From Notospermus geniculatus (lineage: Eukaryota > Nemertea > Pilidiophora > Heteronemertea > Lineidae): a stretch of DNA of 64,000 nucleotides. How positions within the stretch are numbered: the stretch's first letter is position 1; the number at the start of each line of letters is the position of its first letter. Position numbers and translations under genes: made by a program. Positions 34,685 through 46,293 of this stretch are shown piece by piece. The notes beneath the pieces are model-generated. The model did not search any database. It worked only from the letters and a program-made list of their open reading frames with translations, and was not told where the DNA came from. The stretch is from positions 390,365 through 454,364 of the forward strand of contig NMRB01000298.1 of the NCBI GenBank assembly GCA_002633025.1, read 5' to 3'.

Positions 34685-35453
34685 ATCGTAATAGCTCACC
34701 CCAGTGAGCTAAAAATTGAATAAACAGAGATGTTGGAAATGATTGCCGATTGGGGTATAATTCTGGAAGATGACAACATCTGAAATATGAAAAAATCTAA
34801 AGCTAGCCTGCAATTGAATAAACGAATCCATGGAAATTATTACATGAAACATGCCAATGATGGGTTATAGTTGTGGATGAGAAGCCATTTCATGAGAAAA
34901 TGTGATGAAGTTGAAATGGTAGGCCAACTCTCGTGTCATTCATATATACGCAAAATTTTGGAAATTTTTGCCCCCCCTCCCCGCCTGTATGCACGGCATG
35001 CACATGAAGACCCCCTCCCCCCATACAGCATACGCAAAAAGTGTGAAATGACAATACAGCTACCATTAGCGTTTGCAGCAATTTGCTACATTTTTTTCTA
35101 AATTGGCTCCTAAAAAATGCCATTTGCTACAATTTTCTTAAAAATCACAATGTTTTTTTGAGAAACAACTTTGTAGTGTTGATCAAGATGACATTTTGGC
35201 TCCCATCAATTTATAAAAGGTGCGTATGCGAAATTGCATAACACACAGCAGATGACCCCCCTCCCCTGTATACGATCTCCATACGCATGGCTGACAACCC
35301 CCCTCTCCCCTAGCTGTGTATTTAATACTTGAATCATCCCTAAGATCTCAAATATTGCTTCTGCATGAAAATAATCCCAACATATGTCACCCAGGATTAG
35401 ATATTGTTACCCAGGATAAAGAAAACAAGAAAATGTGGCTTTAATTGCTGCAG
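34685..35453. other. Intergenic DNA with duplicated C-rich phrases
   Basis: Repeated phrases such as 'ccccctccccgcctgtatgc' (34973) and 'cccccctcccctgtatacga' (35257) with inverted partners suggest one or more decayed MITEs. No gene. Confidence 0.35.
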
Positions 35454-35594
35454 ATGGTAGCCAACAGATGAGAATCAATTCTTTCATCATCATCATAACC
35501 TGTGTTGTTTTATGGGGTCCCATCACAATAATGTTGATTTTTCTCTTGTTTTGCCTGGGGGTTGTTCTTTATGAGTATGTTAAGTGTACCCACA
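35454..35594 (+). CDS. Possible internal exon with two hydrophobic segments
   Basis: The stretch is open, preceded by a plausible acceptor ('taattgctgcag') and followed by a GTAAGC donor. Its translation contains 'RINSFIIIITCVVLWGP' and 'IMLIFLLFCLGVVLYEYV', hydrophobic like a transmembrane pair. A membrane receptor or transporter fragment is conceivable, but no family motif is visible and no neighbouring exon was found. Chance hydrophobicity from T-rich DNA is the main alternative. Confidence 0.15.
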
Positions 35595-35910
35595 GTAAGC
35601 CTGGCCTCAGGAGGAGGATAACCTAAATGTAGATGCTATCCACAGAATGGGGATCTTATAGACAATTCCCCCGCACCCAGTCGAGTCAATTATGCCTAAA
35701 AGGACATCTCACTGTAAAGTTCACAAAGATTCAGTCCCAACTGGTCATTTTCATTCATTTTGACTTAATCATGATTCCCTGTTTGGATTCACTTGACATC
35801 CAAAAGAATCTCGGAGAAGGCATGCGACTAGTCCAACAGCTGGAGCAATAGCACTAACAACTGACTAGTGGCTTCTCGTCGCAGATTCTCTTCTTATTCT
35901 CCCACAAAAA

Positions 35911-36180
35911 GTTAAAGTTTGGGTTTATAGTCTGATATCAACAACGGTAGAGGTGTCATCCGACTTACACTTTAACCCTAGTCTATCCTGAAACCTTTCA
36001 GTAGAATTCAGATGAGCTGCTCATCCAGCGCTACATTTCCGACCGGTACCCATTTATACACCTGGGTGGAGAGAGGCCAGTGAGGCAAAGAGACTTGCCC
36101 AAAGTCTCACGCCCAGTGGGATTCGAACCCGGGACCCTCTGAACGCTAGTCGGAGGCCTGAACCACTACACCACCATGGC
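35911..36180 (-). mobile_element. tRNA-derived SINE, family V, copy 3
   Basis: Same organisation as 11768-12062 on the minus strand: B box 'gggttcgaatccc', A box 'tggtgtagtgg', the 'gactttgggcaagtctcttt' module and tail-proximal 'gactataaacccaaacttt'. The SINE body is slightly shortened near 36030. Confidence 0.9.
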
Positions 36181-36980
36181 ATTTAGCAGGGGGCAGTTGC
36201 CCCCAGAGCCAACCATGAGGATTTGGGGCACAAAAAAGCAAAAAAAGGCTTTTGCCCCCCCCCAGGACCAAAAAGCTATATACGGCCCAGAGATGTGTAA
36301 TGTCGATCATAAGATGCAAGTACAACTGTAGATCATTGCAAGACGAAGCTATAAGGAAACATTCCTAAAATAGGCAAATAACAAGAAATCAACAAACCTA
36401 TGCTTTAGGGAAATAACAAGAAATCAACAAACCTATTCTTTTGGGAACATTTATCACTCGGCACAGAATGGCCTGGTCTGTGAGAGGTTCAGAGTTTGAG
36501 GGACCTTCATGGATTGGATGCATCCCTGTAACAGGGCGAACGAACAAGACTCGCTGGATGGCATGGTGGGCTGCTGTATCCTTTGATGCTGAGGACCAAT
36601 AGTTTTTCATCAACAACATCATGCAAGAACTAGCTCTTCCACACCCATGATTTTGAGTTCATCATGTTTCTTAGAAAATCTGCCGAGGTCGCAAAGGTTA
36701 AGCATGATAATCCTGAAAAGGAGAATTTGGCTGCCATAACAGCCTCAAGGCAAGAAAAGCACAATTCTTTGCTTTTTCAGCTTGCAGACACAAGAATTAT
36801 AGTACCTTGTTTGTTGCTGCTAAATGGACTGTGAAAATCATCATAGCTTGGGGATGGTCCCCTGATTTGTGTGCAGAAGTGGCACAGATGACTCCCTTCA
36901 ACTTCATGCCTGCAGTAATTCTGGGCTTCTTACAGATTATGAAAACTCTGTCTAGAAATCATTCAAATTTCCTGTAAAAT
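36181..36980. other. Intergenic DNA, no gene recognised
   Basis: Starts with a 'gggggcagttgcccccagag' hairpin-like block resembling 61955-62070. A local repeat 'ggaaataacaagaaatcaac' occurs twice (about 36372 and 36410). No supported gene. Confidence 0.4.
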
Positions 36981-37520
36981 AAGATATGTGTTGACAGAAG
37001 TGCGGGTTTTAGGCAGAATTGCTGTGATTTTGTGGTTTTGTTTTGTGTGTGTTCTAACAATGGGCGAATGTCATGAATGTAGAAACTACATTGTGAAACT
37101 TTTCGGTTCAGTTGAAGTGAACCGTACTTGGATCGGACCAGGTCCACTTCATTTGTACCGTTTAGACTGCAGTGATGAGTCACCGCGCAATGTCCCTGAA
37201 GCATCACTCTCCATTCAGTGGAGGTAAGAAACTCGCTCGGAATCATGCCATGTTTTCCTGCAAGTGACGCAAGGACGAACTGCCGCGCATGCTCAATACC
37301 GTCCCAGGTAAGTGCAGACTCGGTTCAGTTTGCCGTGCGTCAGGATTACACTGCACACTTGGTCGGGGTACCATACTCGATCCGGACCGAGACCACCTCC
37401 TCCTGCGAGTCTCGGTACGGTTCTCTTCTGGTCCGGACAGGGTACGCTTGGCGGGTTTACACTGCCACTTTTTTTGCCGTACCGTATTCAGTCCGGTCCG
37501 AATTTACTTGATTTGCGGTT
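36981..37520. repeat. Unclassified repeat-like block with recurring CCGTAC..TCGGACC phrases
   Basis: Phrases such as 'aaccgtacttggatcggacc' (37117), 'accatactcgatccggaccg' (37369) and 'accgtattcagtccggtccg' (37482) recur with the same polarity, and the GC content is higher than in the flanks. Probably a decayed DNA transposon. Several overlapping ORFs here are likely by-products. Confidence 0.4.
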
Positions 37521-37835
37521 TTTGGACAGCATACAGAGAATCAAGACTGGCCATCAGAAAGAGGAGAGAGAATGAAGAAAATAAATGATCAAGAAGAAAA
37601 GAACGACAAAAATATCAAGGCCAATGTTTTCAATATATGACTTTATTAAACCAAAACAAGTGTAAAATTGCTTTTGTAACAGTCAATAAATAGGGTCATC
37701 CTATTTACACATCTGAGTGGACAAACATCCCTACAAGAATCATCGATTCATTTGTATGGTAGGTAACAATAAAATAAAATGTATCACAGAACATGACTAG
37801 CAATTCAACAAAACTTACCTGTATCTGAAAAAACT

Positions 37836-38871
37836 CGGTACCGAGTGGCTCAATAAAAATGTTACACTGACAAAATGGTCAATATCTTTTATAATTTTGG
37901 CATTTACCCTAAAATATACATATGTACTTGAAGAGCAAGCTCTCTCGATTAATTTGACACCAGCTGATTCAAAATCCTTCCATGGTTGACTGCACAGGAC
38001 AGATTTTATTGACTCGTGAAATGTGACTTGTGCCAACTTCTCAGTGGTTGAACAGGACAAACGACAAAGAGGAAGCATTCCTTTAACCGCCGATCGTGCA
38101 TGTGCAATGTGCACCATGAAATAACCATGTCAATTTCATGTTCACTGTCCATAGCATAAAGGATTGGTCATTAATTCTTGTTCTGTTGAACCACTGAGAA
38201 GTTGGTGCAAGTCAGATTTCACATGAGTCAATGAAATCTGTCCTGTGCAGTCAACCATGGAAGGATTTTGAATCTGCTGGTGTCAAATTAATCGAGAGAG
38301 CTTGCTCTTCAAGTACATATGTATACCGTAGAGTCGGTTCTATAACATCAATGCATTATATGCCGAAGTCCCGCCCCAGTTCATTACGATGTCAGAGCCC
38401 GGTTTCCCGCCTGCATTGATCGACCAATAGCGCACAGGAGAAGGCCTGGTGAATTTCTTGCGAATAAGACATGAGGTGGTGGGATATCACTAGGCCTATG
38501 TTGTCAGTCAAATGCCGCAGAAAACAACTTGTATCAATAAAGAATGCGCTCACGCACGCAAAATCCAAAGCTTTTGTCAACCACTGACAGCAGAGCCATG
38601 GAATACTTAAATGCATGGTGAAATTGATCTCTATTCCATGAAACCACAATCCGTAATAGCACCTAGTACTGACGGCCTATTCAAATCCCCGTCACGAATG
38701 TCGGTCTTGACCAACATGTGACCACTACGTAGTGAAATGGGCGTTGCTAATCTTGAATTTCGGATTGATGTTATAGAACCGACTCTACGGTATATTTTAG
38801 GGTAAATGCCAAAACTATAAAAGATATTGAACATTTTATAAGTGTAACATTTTTATTGAGCCACTCTGTAT
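37836..38871. mobile_element. Long-TIR fold-back element, family H, with nested insertion
   Basis: The left arm from 'agtggctcaataaaaatgtt' pairs with the right arm ending 'atttttattgagccact'. Pairing continues over roughly 200 bp through 'cttgaagagcaagctctctc' and 'gactgcacaggacagatttt'. A 469-bp element (38324-38792) is nested in the right arm. A second copy of the right-hand part starts D2 at 44051. No coding capacity. Confidence 0.8.
38324..38792. mobile_element. Mariner-type MITE (469 bp), nested, D1 only
   Basis: Ends 'taccgtagagtcggttctat' and 'atagaaccgactctacggta' are perfect inverted copies, extended to about 28 bp by 'aacatcaat' / 'attgatgtt'. TA flanks both sides (38322-38323, 38793-38794). 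D2 shows the empty site 'acatatgtatattttaggg' at about 44359. No ORF of note. Confidence 0.9.
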
Positions 38872-39555
38872 ACTGACTCTGAAATTGCTCATTTTTTGGA
38901 CTAGGCTGGGAGTGTGCTTCATATTCATCTATTACCATCTAATATTTGACTGAATTTTCATCTTGTACCTTCCATCCAATGTACTATACCGGTACTTCTT
39001 CAATTTGTTGACATGAGCAATGTAAATTAGCTCAACCACCAGTAACTCATTCATTTGAAAAGTTTTGAGTTCTGAAACTCAAAATACACCACAACAAAAG
39101 TGACATCAAAACATTTCAATGAACAAAAAAAAATGTTAAAATCTCATTATCTAATCGCTGTTGCAGGCAACGAGAGATCAAAGGGTCACGATGGCGCCCC
39201 CATTGATGACAGACATCATGTAGCCAAACTAACCTTTCAGACCCAACAGTATACAAGGCTTGCTATTTAGTAAGAGTTTTTTTCTCAATGGGATTTCTTA
39301 ATGAACACCTTTGAGATAGAAATCATAGACGCCTTTGAAAGGTTAGATGGCAGAACGTGAGTGATTCATATACCACTACAGCCAACTGCTCCTACATTTG
39401 CTGCACTGCCCCAGATACAGTAGTTTACATGCATAATATTCATCTGTCGAGCTTTCGACGACACAAATTGTTCACATTCTCATGTTTTGAAGGGCAGAGG
39501 ACTTAGACGTCATTCTGCACCTTGGAATACCAGTGGTCAGGGTCACATTGATATA

Positions 39556-40407
39556 CAGTAGAACCTCGGTAAGTGGACCACCTACGGGAAGTGGTCCACA
39601 TCAGGCCTCCCCATTGTGCAGAATCCTTTACACCCTGTATTTTTAGGCCTATTTTGGGCATTATTGGCTTTTCAGCCATATTTGCATGGGCACCTTTTGT
39701 CTAAATTTCGACACCATTGAAGTAAATTGGGTCACAGAAATCACAATTTTATTATTAGCATCAATTTAATTTATTTGAGAGCAAATTGGAGCATTTAGAG
39801 GTGCAAAAAATGCTTCAGGGGTCAAATACCCCTAAAATGAAACTTTTTTTTATTTTTGCTAATTTTGGCATGTTTTCTTTTTTCCTAATTTGGGATACAC
39901 CCTTAAATGGCCTAAGGAACATGTAATGGAGAGGCCTGCACATAAAGGTGAGGTGGTTCTGTTACCAAAATTGTCAGACCAAATGTGAAATATATGAGAC
40001 TGAGAGTGTATTCTTGCCAAAACTTAACACTGTTTGAATTATCTCATCTTCTCACATGCCATGAAATAAGATTAAAGGGCAGGTGTTAGGTGTTACAACC
40101 AGTAGGTCTATAGTGACTGGCGAGATAGGCCTGAGGGGAACTTCTGTTGTGTCTGATCCAGATCATCATAAACATGGTCATTCCAATTTTCTTTTGAGTT
40201 TACGGTCACTGGTCCACTTAGGTGGTGAATTTTGGTCTTTGGGACTGCCAATTTGAGTGGTCCCGGTCCGGATACCAAGGTGGTCCTATTACCGAGGCAT
40301 GAATGTTAATGGAAATTAATGACAAAATAATCAGGAACTGGACTAAAGTGGTCCACTTAGGTGAGGTGGTCCCATTACCGAGGTGGTCCCCAACCAAGGT
40401 TCCACTG
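39556..40407. mobile_element. Pogo/Tc1-type non-autonomous element (852 bp), D1 only
   Basis: Ends 'cagtagaacctcggtaagtg' and 'caaccaaggttccactg' are inverted, flanked by TA (39554-39555, 40408-40409). Subterminal 'agtggtccac' / 'gtggtccacttagg' words repeat. Termini of the CAGTRGAACCTCGG type are known from pogo/Tigger-like elements. No transposase ORF. D2 has the unoccupied site near 45145. Confidence 0.8.
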
Positions 40408-40919
40408 TACTAGTATTTTCATCTTGAGAGGATCATCTCACAAGCATTCAACACTTTCTCACCTTAACAACCACTAAGCTTTCATTTTGATAGGCCTACT
40501 TGTCCAAGAATGATTATGATTGAGAATGCATGAGTACCGGTACTATAAAATCGGGCTGGTTTTCCAGGTGGGGGAAGGGGGATCAGCGAATCGTAAGGAA
40601 GTTCTTAACCAAACTGGATGTGCGAATTTCACGATAAAACCACACTGAATCGGGGATAAAATGGAATTTTAGTCTTTTGACTTTGTTTTTCTGGAAAATA
40701 CAAAGAGGCTATATCATCAATGCAAAGTAGCCCTATTTCATAATAACTCATCATTCAATATCATAAACAAGAAGACGTCCAAAAAAATCTGCCAAAAAAA
40801 TCTCCAGGTCACGTACATGCATTTCTTCCTGGTCAAAGTCATCACAGCATTCATTCAAGTCTTTCAGTTGATGTTTTTTATCAGGTAGCATTCACAATAT
40901 GATTGTTTAAGTCCTCTTT

Positions 40920-41018
40920 TCATGTGTCCGCATTGACAATATCTTGGATCAAGATGGTAGCAAAATCCAGGATGTCATCTTGCGGAATTTTTGTGATGCT
41001 GACCAACTGCTCGATCAC
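40920..41018 (-). pseudogene. Extra copy of CNTD1-like terminal exon (in D1)
   Basis: Ninety-nine nucleotides encoding 32 residues ('VIEQLVSITKIPQDDILDFA...') and TGA, differing from the exon at 46294-46392 by one synonymous change (CAA for CAG, Gln). The 3' splice site ('cttttctctccacag') is intact. Reading from the gene, it lies beyond the nearer copy, so splicing to it would skip 46294-46392. It is open and not visibly damaged. 'Pseudogene' is used only because no upstream exons were duplicated with it. It could serve as an alternative last exon, or be an allelic copy. Confidence 0.75.
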
Positions 41019-41054
41019 CTGTGGAGAGAAAAGAAAAAAAAACTCGTAATCCGC

Positions 41055-41475
41055 AGGGTTCTGCCCACGACTGAACGAGTGTCGGTTGGAGGGGGGTCTG
41101 GGGCCCTCCCCCAGAAAAATTTGGAACCTAGGCTTGCTGAAATGTGATTTCCTGACACCTGCGAGTCGAAATAATGAGCTCATTTGGCGTCAAAATGACC
41201 CCGATCCACTCTATTGCAACTTAGGAAGCCCGCCATTGTCGTTGTTGGTCAGAACTGTGCCAGGAAGCCCCGCCGGGAAGCACATTTTGGTGGATGGGAA
41301 CTGAAAGGAAATTCGGAAGTGTGCGTGGTGGGTGTCTCTCATGGCACACTTCGTTAATTCTGATGGTCGGAAAATACTCTTTTTAGGCCGAGTGCCGGTC
41401 GGCATTTCTGCATCCTGGACAGGGTCGTTGGGCGCCGACCAGCAGCGGTGCCCAGCACCCTAAACCCGGGGTGCA
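41055..41475. mobile_element. Inverted-repeat element, family X, copy 1 (D1)
   Basis: Starts 'ggttctgcccacgactgaac' with 'gagtgtcggttgga', and ends with the inverted counterpart 'gccgagtgccggtcggcatt' and 'ctggacagggtcgttgggcg'. The interior has 'gtctggggccctcccccaga'. It begins about 40 bp from the exon acceptor at 41018. Copies are at 46426-46845, 50134-50945 and 52652-53457. Confidence 0.7.
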
Positions 41476-42107
41476 TGATGCCTCACGGTCACAAGTGAGT
41501 AGTCTGCATCAAATCTGTCTCAGTGGAGTGTATCGAGGAAGCCAAGGGTGTTACAAGCACGGGGAGGCATGCATATTTAGAATATGAGCTCAGTTCCGAA
41601 TAGTTTTTGTGGGGGAACTGCACAATACTTGAGTAAGAGAGGTTCTGAGATCTAGTAAACTGCTACAGCACAATTCAGCATGAATTTCAAAATGGTTGTT
41701 GACCACAGCACTTATCTTTCCCTTGTCATGGTACGGTAAAAAATGTGACCATTTTTACAACCAACAGGTGAAGTGCCACAGACACCTGCATCCTTATCAA
41801 CCAGGAAAGAAGATGAACGGAATACTTCATTCCAAGAAGCAAGAACACCACGATTGACCTCTGGGGAGAAATCGCTTAGAAAAATTGGTATGAACACATG
41901 GGTGGTTATCTATGGATTGAAGAAAAAGGGTGTATTTTTGACCTGAGCTGAAGACATCTTGCAGCATCTGGCAAAGTCATGGAGCACAAACTTCAATACC
42001 AGATTCGGAAATGTTCTTCATTCTATCCGAACATCACCCCCCCCCTGAGCCCTCCCTCCATAGATAGGCGTCTTACATCAGGTTCATGCAAGATAACCAG
42101 AGGCGGA

Positions 42108-42273
42108 TGCACGATTTTGGAAAAGAGGGGTGCACTGTGCTAGAAACATTGAAATCTGCGGTAAATTTCAATGATTTACTCCAAATTTCAGAATTTCACG
42201 GTCAATTTTACAGATTTGTTGGCCGAAAGGGGGGGGCACACCAGGTGCCCCCCCCCCCCCCATCCGCGCCTGA
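42108..42273. mobile_element. MITE family G, copy 2 (D1)
   Basis: Opens 'gaggcggatgcacgattttg' and closes 'ccatccgcgcctg', with the interior shared with 32872-33034. A 14-C homopolymer marks its right part. This copy is uninterrupted and gives the empty site for the palindrome inserted in D2. Confidence 0.75.
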
Positions 42274-42598
42274 TAACTTCAAAATTAGGAACAATATAGG
42301 CTATCTGATAAACTCTGATGGGTGACCATTGTGGACATTCTAGGCTCGTAAATCAACCCAACTCAGAATGAGTGAAGACACTGACATCTGTACCCTCCAA
42401 TCCAAGCACAAATTTGCCTGACTGCAAAATTTTATCGTACCCCGAGGTAAACATAAAAGACAAAGTAACGCCAATAGCCAATAGATAAAAGTCCTGCAGA
42501 AATACATGTCTCAAGTGAATTGTTGAAGTTTACTCCGCCACACATTACATAAAGTGAAACAAATGAGATACCAGATTATAATTGCCGTTGTAGGCAGG

Positions 42599-42896
42599 TT
42601 AAACATCGGGCTCAGATGGACAGGGAGAAATGGTCTGCTTCTCACAGCATTTACTCCTTAAAACACGATTTGCTGCGATTACTAATGATACAAAAGTCAC
42701 TGATGTGACTGTGAGAGAACGTGGTACAGCGGTAATCAAAGCCGCAAGGGCCACAGGACAATCTGTCACGACCGCAGAATCCGCCACCAATGTGATGCAT
42801 GAATGTGCAGAGCCAGTCTGGTTTTTCATAGTTACTCTGAAGTCGGAAGGTAAGTGTGGTGTCTGTGTGTGTCCTTACACAATACTGAAGACATGA
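42599..42896 (+). CDS. Unidentified ORF/exon candidate in D1
   Basis: A plus-strand ORF (from ATG at 42630) reads 'VTDVTVRERGTAVIKAARAT' and is followed by a consensus donor GAAG|GTAAGT at 42850. An acceptor-like 'ccgttgtaggcag' precedes it at 42596. In D2 the two upstream substitutions are synonymous in this frame, but net +5 bp of indels then shift it. The antisense ORF (42599-42829) has a stop in D2 (TGT to TGA). Neither reading is clearly preserved, and I recognise no family. Confidence 0.15.
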
Positions 42897-42970
42897 TTTA
42901 GGATTACCAGTAGTCTACAGTTTGTGTACTGTATGTCAAGGGGAAAACACAGATGTCAGCAAACAGGAAG

Positions 42971-43641
42971 CTATAGTACGTGTAAATCATCCAGACCCCG
43001 ATGGGCGTATGTCAGTCAAACCCCTCCCGAAAAATAGCATATATTCAGCATACCTGGAGCACATCTAGAGCACATAGCATGGAGCATAACGGCAGCACAT
43101 ATTCAGCATATGCTCCAAATGTGCTGCTGTGATATAGCCTCGAATACGGTCACGGTCCAGTGGGAAGAGAACACATTTTCAGCACATATGCTCCATGAGA
43201 GCATATTTATGGCATATGCTGAAGTTGTGCTCTATTTGTAGCTTCAGCAATTCAGCACAACTAGCACATGCTACACGAGTAACAATTTTCAGCACAGTGC
43301 CAGCATATCTAGAGCACATTGAGAGCATATGCTCACATGGAGCATACATGTATGCTACTTTTTGGTAAGGGAACCCCTAGTAACCGGACAACAATGAATT
43401 CAGGGTTTACTCCAAACAGTCCAACGCCCATTGTTTTCTAATCAGCTGAACCTTGGTTTGAAATAGAACATGCAACTAGGCCTTGATTCGAAATTGAACA
43501 CAGCATGCTGCATGGGATTGGCTGGAAGTGTCCTGTCAATAAAACGCATTTCAATAGCCAGACTTCACCAACAATACCAAGGTCTGCCTGACAACCTAAG
43601 GGTCCTCCCATCGGGGTCTAGATGATTTAAACGCACTATAG
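42971..43641. mobile_element. Element with AGCATAT/AGCACAT core, copy 1 (D1)
   Basis: Inverted ends 'ctatagtacgtgtaaatcat' and 'gatttaaacgcactatag' extend inward through 'agaccccgatggg' / 'cccatcggggtct' (about 36 bp). The core, 43040-43360, is packed with 'gcatatgct', 'agcacat' and 'gagcatat' in both orientations. The D2 copy is at 48580-49248. No ORF. Confidence 0.85.
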
Positions 43642-45173
43642 GCCAACCGATACACACAGAATCATGAGACTGCCTTTATTACTCCTCACTGTAATTTAAA
43701 ATGGATGCTCCATTTTTCACCTGGTCCCTTTAAAATATTGTAAAACAATAGTAAGCGAACGGAACGTATTTTTGGTGTAACCCATGCAATGATTAGCTAC
43801 GCTACCCCCAGGACTATATGATTCACAACCACCAACCTCAATAGGCTACAAACCCTGTGCTGCCACCAAGCATTAGCTAAATGAACTAAATATTCTGGTC
43901 TTGCCCATTTTCAGACGCGAATTCATTACATAATATATGTATTGGAAAAATGAGCAAATGGCTGCCATGTTTTCTAACAGGTGGGTAATACTTGACTCTG
44001 ATTGGTACATTTTCTGATGTCTACATACATGAAATATGTCATTTTTTAATGAGATTCGTGTGAAATCTGACTTGCGCCAACTTCTCAGTGGTTGAACAGG
44101 ACAAAGGACAAAGAGGAAGCATTCCTTTAACCGCCGATCATGCATGTGCAATGTGCACCATGAAATAACCATGTCAATTTCATGTTCACTGTCCATAGCA
44201 TAAAGGATTGGTCATTAATTCTTGTTCTGTTTAACCACTGAGAAGTTGGCGCAAGTTAGATTTCACATGAGTCAATAAAATCTGTCCTGTGCAGTCAACC
44301 ACGGAAGGATTTTGAATCTGCTGGTGTCAAATTAATCGAGAGAGCTTGCTCTTCAAGTACATATGTATATTTTAGGGTAAATGCCAAAACTATAAAAGAT
44401 ATTGACCATTTTATAAGTGTAACATTTTTATTGAGCCACTCTGTATACTGACTCTGAAACTGCTCATTTTTTGGACTAGGGGACTGTGCTTCATATTCAT
44501 CTATTACCATCTAATATTCAACTGAATTTTCATCTTGTACCTTCCATCCAATGTACTATACCGGTACTTCTTCAATTTGTTGACATGAGCAATGTAAATT
44601 AGCTCAACAACCAGTAACTCATTCATTTGAAAAGTTTTGAGTTCTGAAACTCAAAATACACCACAACAAAAGTGACATCAAAACATTTCAATGAACAAAA
44701 AAAAATGTTAAAATCTCATTATCTAATCGCTGTTGCAGGCAACGAGAGATCAAAGGGTCACGATGGCGCCCCCATTGATGACAAACATCATGTAGCCAAA
44801 CTAACCTTTCAGACCCAACAGTATACAAGGCTTGCTATTTAGTAAGTGTTTTTTTCTCAATGGGATTTCTTAATGAACACCTTTGAGATAGAAATCATAG
44901 ACGCCTTTGAAAGGTTAGATGGCAGAACGTGAGTGATTCATATACCACTACAGCCAACTGCTCCTACATTTGCTGCACTGCTCCAGATACAGTAGTTAAC
45001 ATGCATAATATTCATCTGTCGAGCTTTGGAGGACACAAATTGTTCACATTCTCATGTTTTGAAGGGCAGGGGACTTAGATGTCATTCTGCACCTTGCTCT
45101 GATCCAAATGTTGGAATACTAGTGGTCAGGATCACATTGATATACAGATGTACATGTACTAGTATTTTCATCT

Positions 45174-45517
45174 TAGGGATCATCTCAAAATTGCTTGATG
45201 CCCAGAGAGACGAAATGTTTTCGTCTGGGGGGAGGGGGTCAGCACTGCTTCCTGACCAAAATTTCATCTTTTTTCGAACTTTTGGCATCACGTGTAAATT
45301 AGAAGAACGAAACCAGAGAACTTCCAATATAGGAAGATTATCATGTTTTATCATGTACCCTACTGGTCCTCCATAGAAACACCAAGTACTAGTAATTCTG
45401 AAATAAAAGTGTTGATGTCAGACATATGACTTTTTTCGTCATTTAGAGTGGTGGGGGTCCAGAGAGACGAAAAAATTTAGTCTCTCTGGGCATTAAGCAA
45501 TTTTGAGATGATCCCTA
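45174..45517. mobile_element. MITE with TAGGGATCATCTCAAAATTG ends, D2 only
   Basis: The left end 'agggatcatctcaaaattgc' pairs with the right end 'gcaattttgagatgatccct' and pairing continues through 'cccagagagac' / 'gtctctctggg'. D1 reads 'ttttcatcttgagaggatca' without it. The architecture (C-rich 'ctggggggagggggtcagca' after the left end) matches the element at 55732-56072. Confidence 0.85.
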
Positions 45518-45680
45518 ATAGAGGATCATCTCACACACATGTAGCATTCAACACTTCCTCATCTTGACAACGACTAAGCTTTCCTTTCACTACTTGTCAA
45601 AGAATGATTATGATTGAGAATGCAATACCATAAAATCGGGCTGGTTCGCCAGGTGGGGGAAGGAGGATCAGCGAATCATG

Positions 45681-45987
45681 GCCCTGTCACACTTCTGCGT
45701 ATCCTAATTCCTATGAGTTGCACATTGACTTTTTTTTCATACAGTCGTACGCACAATACGCACCTCATATGCATTTCCATCGTTTTTGTGTACCAGGTGA
45801 GTTTTATGTACACAGGCATGCGCACAGTATGGCCCAGTACGCCGGAAAGTTTTGGGGCATGCACAAAAACTATGCTGCTATGCTGTTACGCAGGTCATAA
45901 GTTCGCAGCGTACGGCTGCGTATTGAAAAATTTTAATAAGGAACTCATAAGGACTTGATATACCGGTATGCAAAAGTGTGACAGGGC
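45681..45987. mobile_element. MITE with GCCCTGTCACACTT ends, D2 only
   Basis: The ends 'gccctgtcacacttctgcgt' and 'gcaaaagtgtgacagggc' are inverted. D1 has 'cagcgaatcgtaaggaag' at about 40586, the empty site. A 114-codon ORF crossing it (45614-45958) is a chance reading. Confidence 0.85.
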
Positions 45988-46293
45988 AATAAGGAAGTTC
46001 TTAACCAAACTGGATGTGAGAATTTCACGATAAAGCCACATTGAATCGGGGATGAATATTTGGTCTTTGTTTTTCTGGAAAATACAAAGAGGCTACCCTA
46101 TTTCATAATAACTCATCATTCAATCATATTCATCCAAACAAGAAGATGCCCCAAAAAATCCGCCAAAAAAAATCGCCAGGTCACAACTACATGCATTTCT
46201 TCCTGGTCAAAGTCATCACAGCATTCATTCAAGTCCGCCAGTTGATGTTTTTTATCAGGTAGCATTCATAATATGATTGTTTAAGTCATCTTT

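Larger units (their letters stand above)
38010..44050 (+). repeat. Segmental copy D1 (~6.0 kb)
   Basis: Collinear with D2 (44051-49727). D1 carries an intact extra copy of the CNTD1-like terminal exon (40920-41018), a nested element at 38324-38792 and a pogo-type element at 39556-40407 that D2 lacks. It lacks three insertions found in D2. The D1-D2 junction (about 44050) has no N, and the homology starts within an arm of the family H element. Confidence 0.85.

Noticed and set aside
36988-37227. Plus-strand ORF that reads like a signal peptide plus cysteine-containing ectodomain, ending at AG|GTAAGA.
   Set aside because: No ATG before the hydrophobic stretch (only TTG), an in-frame TGA upstream, and the block contains several same-polarity CCGTAC..TCGGACC repeats typical of a decayed transposon.
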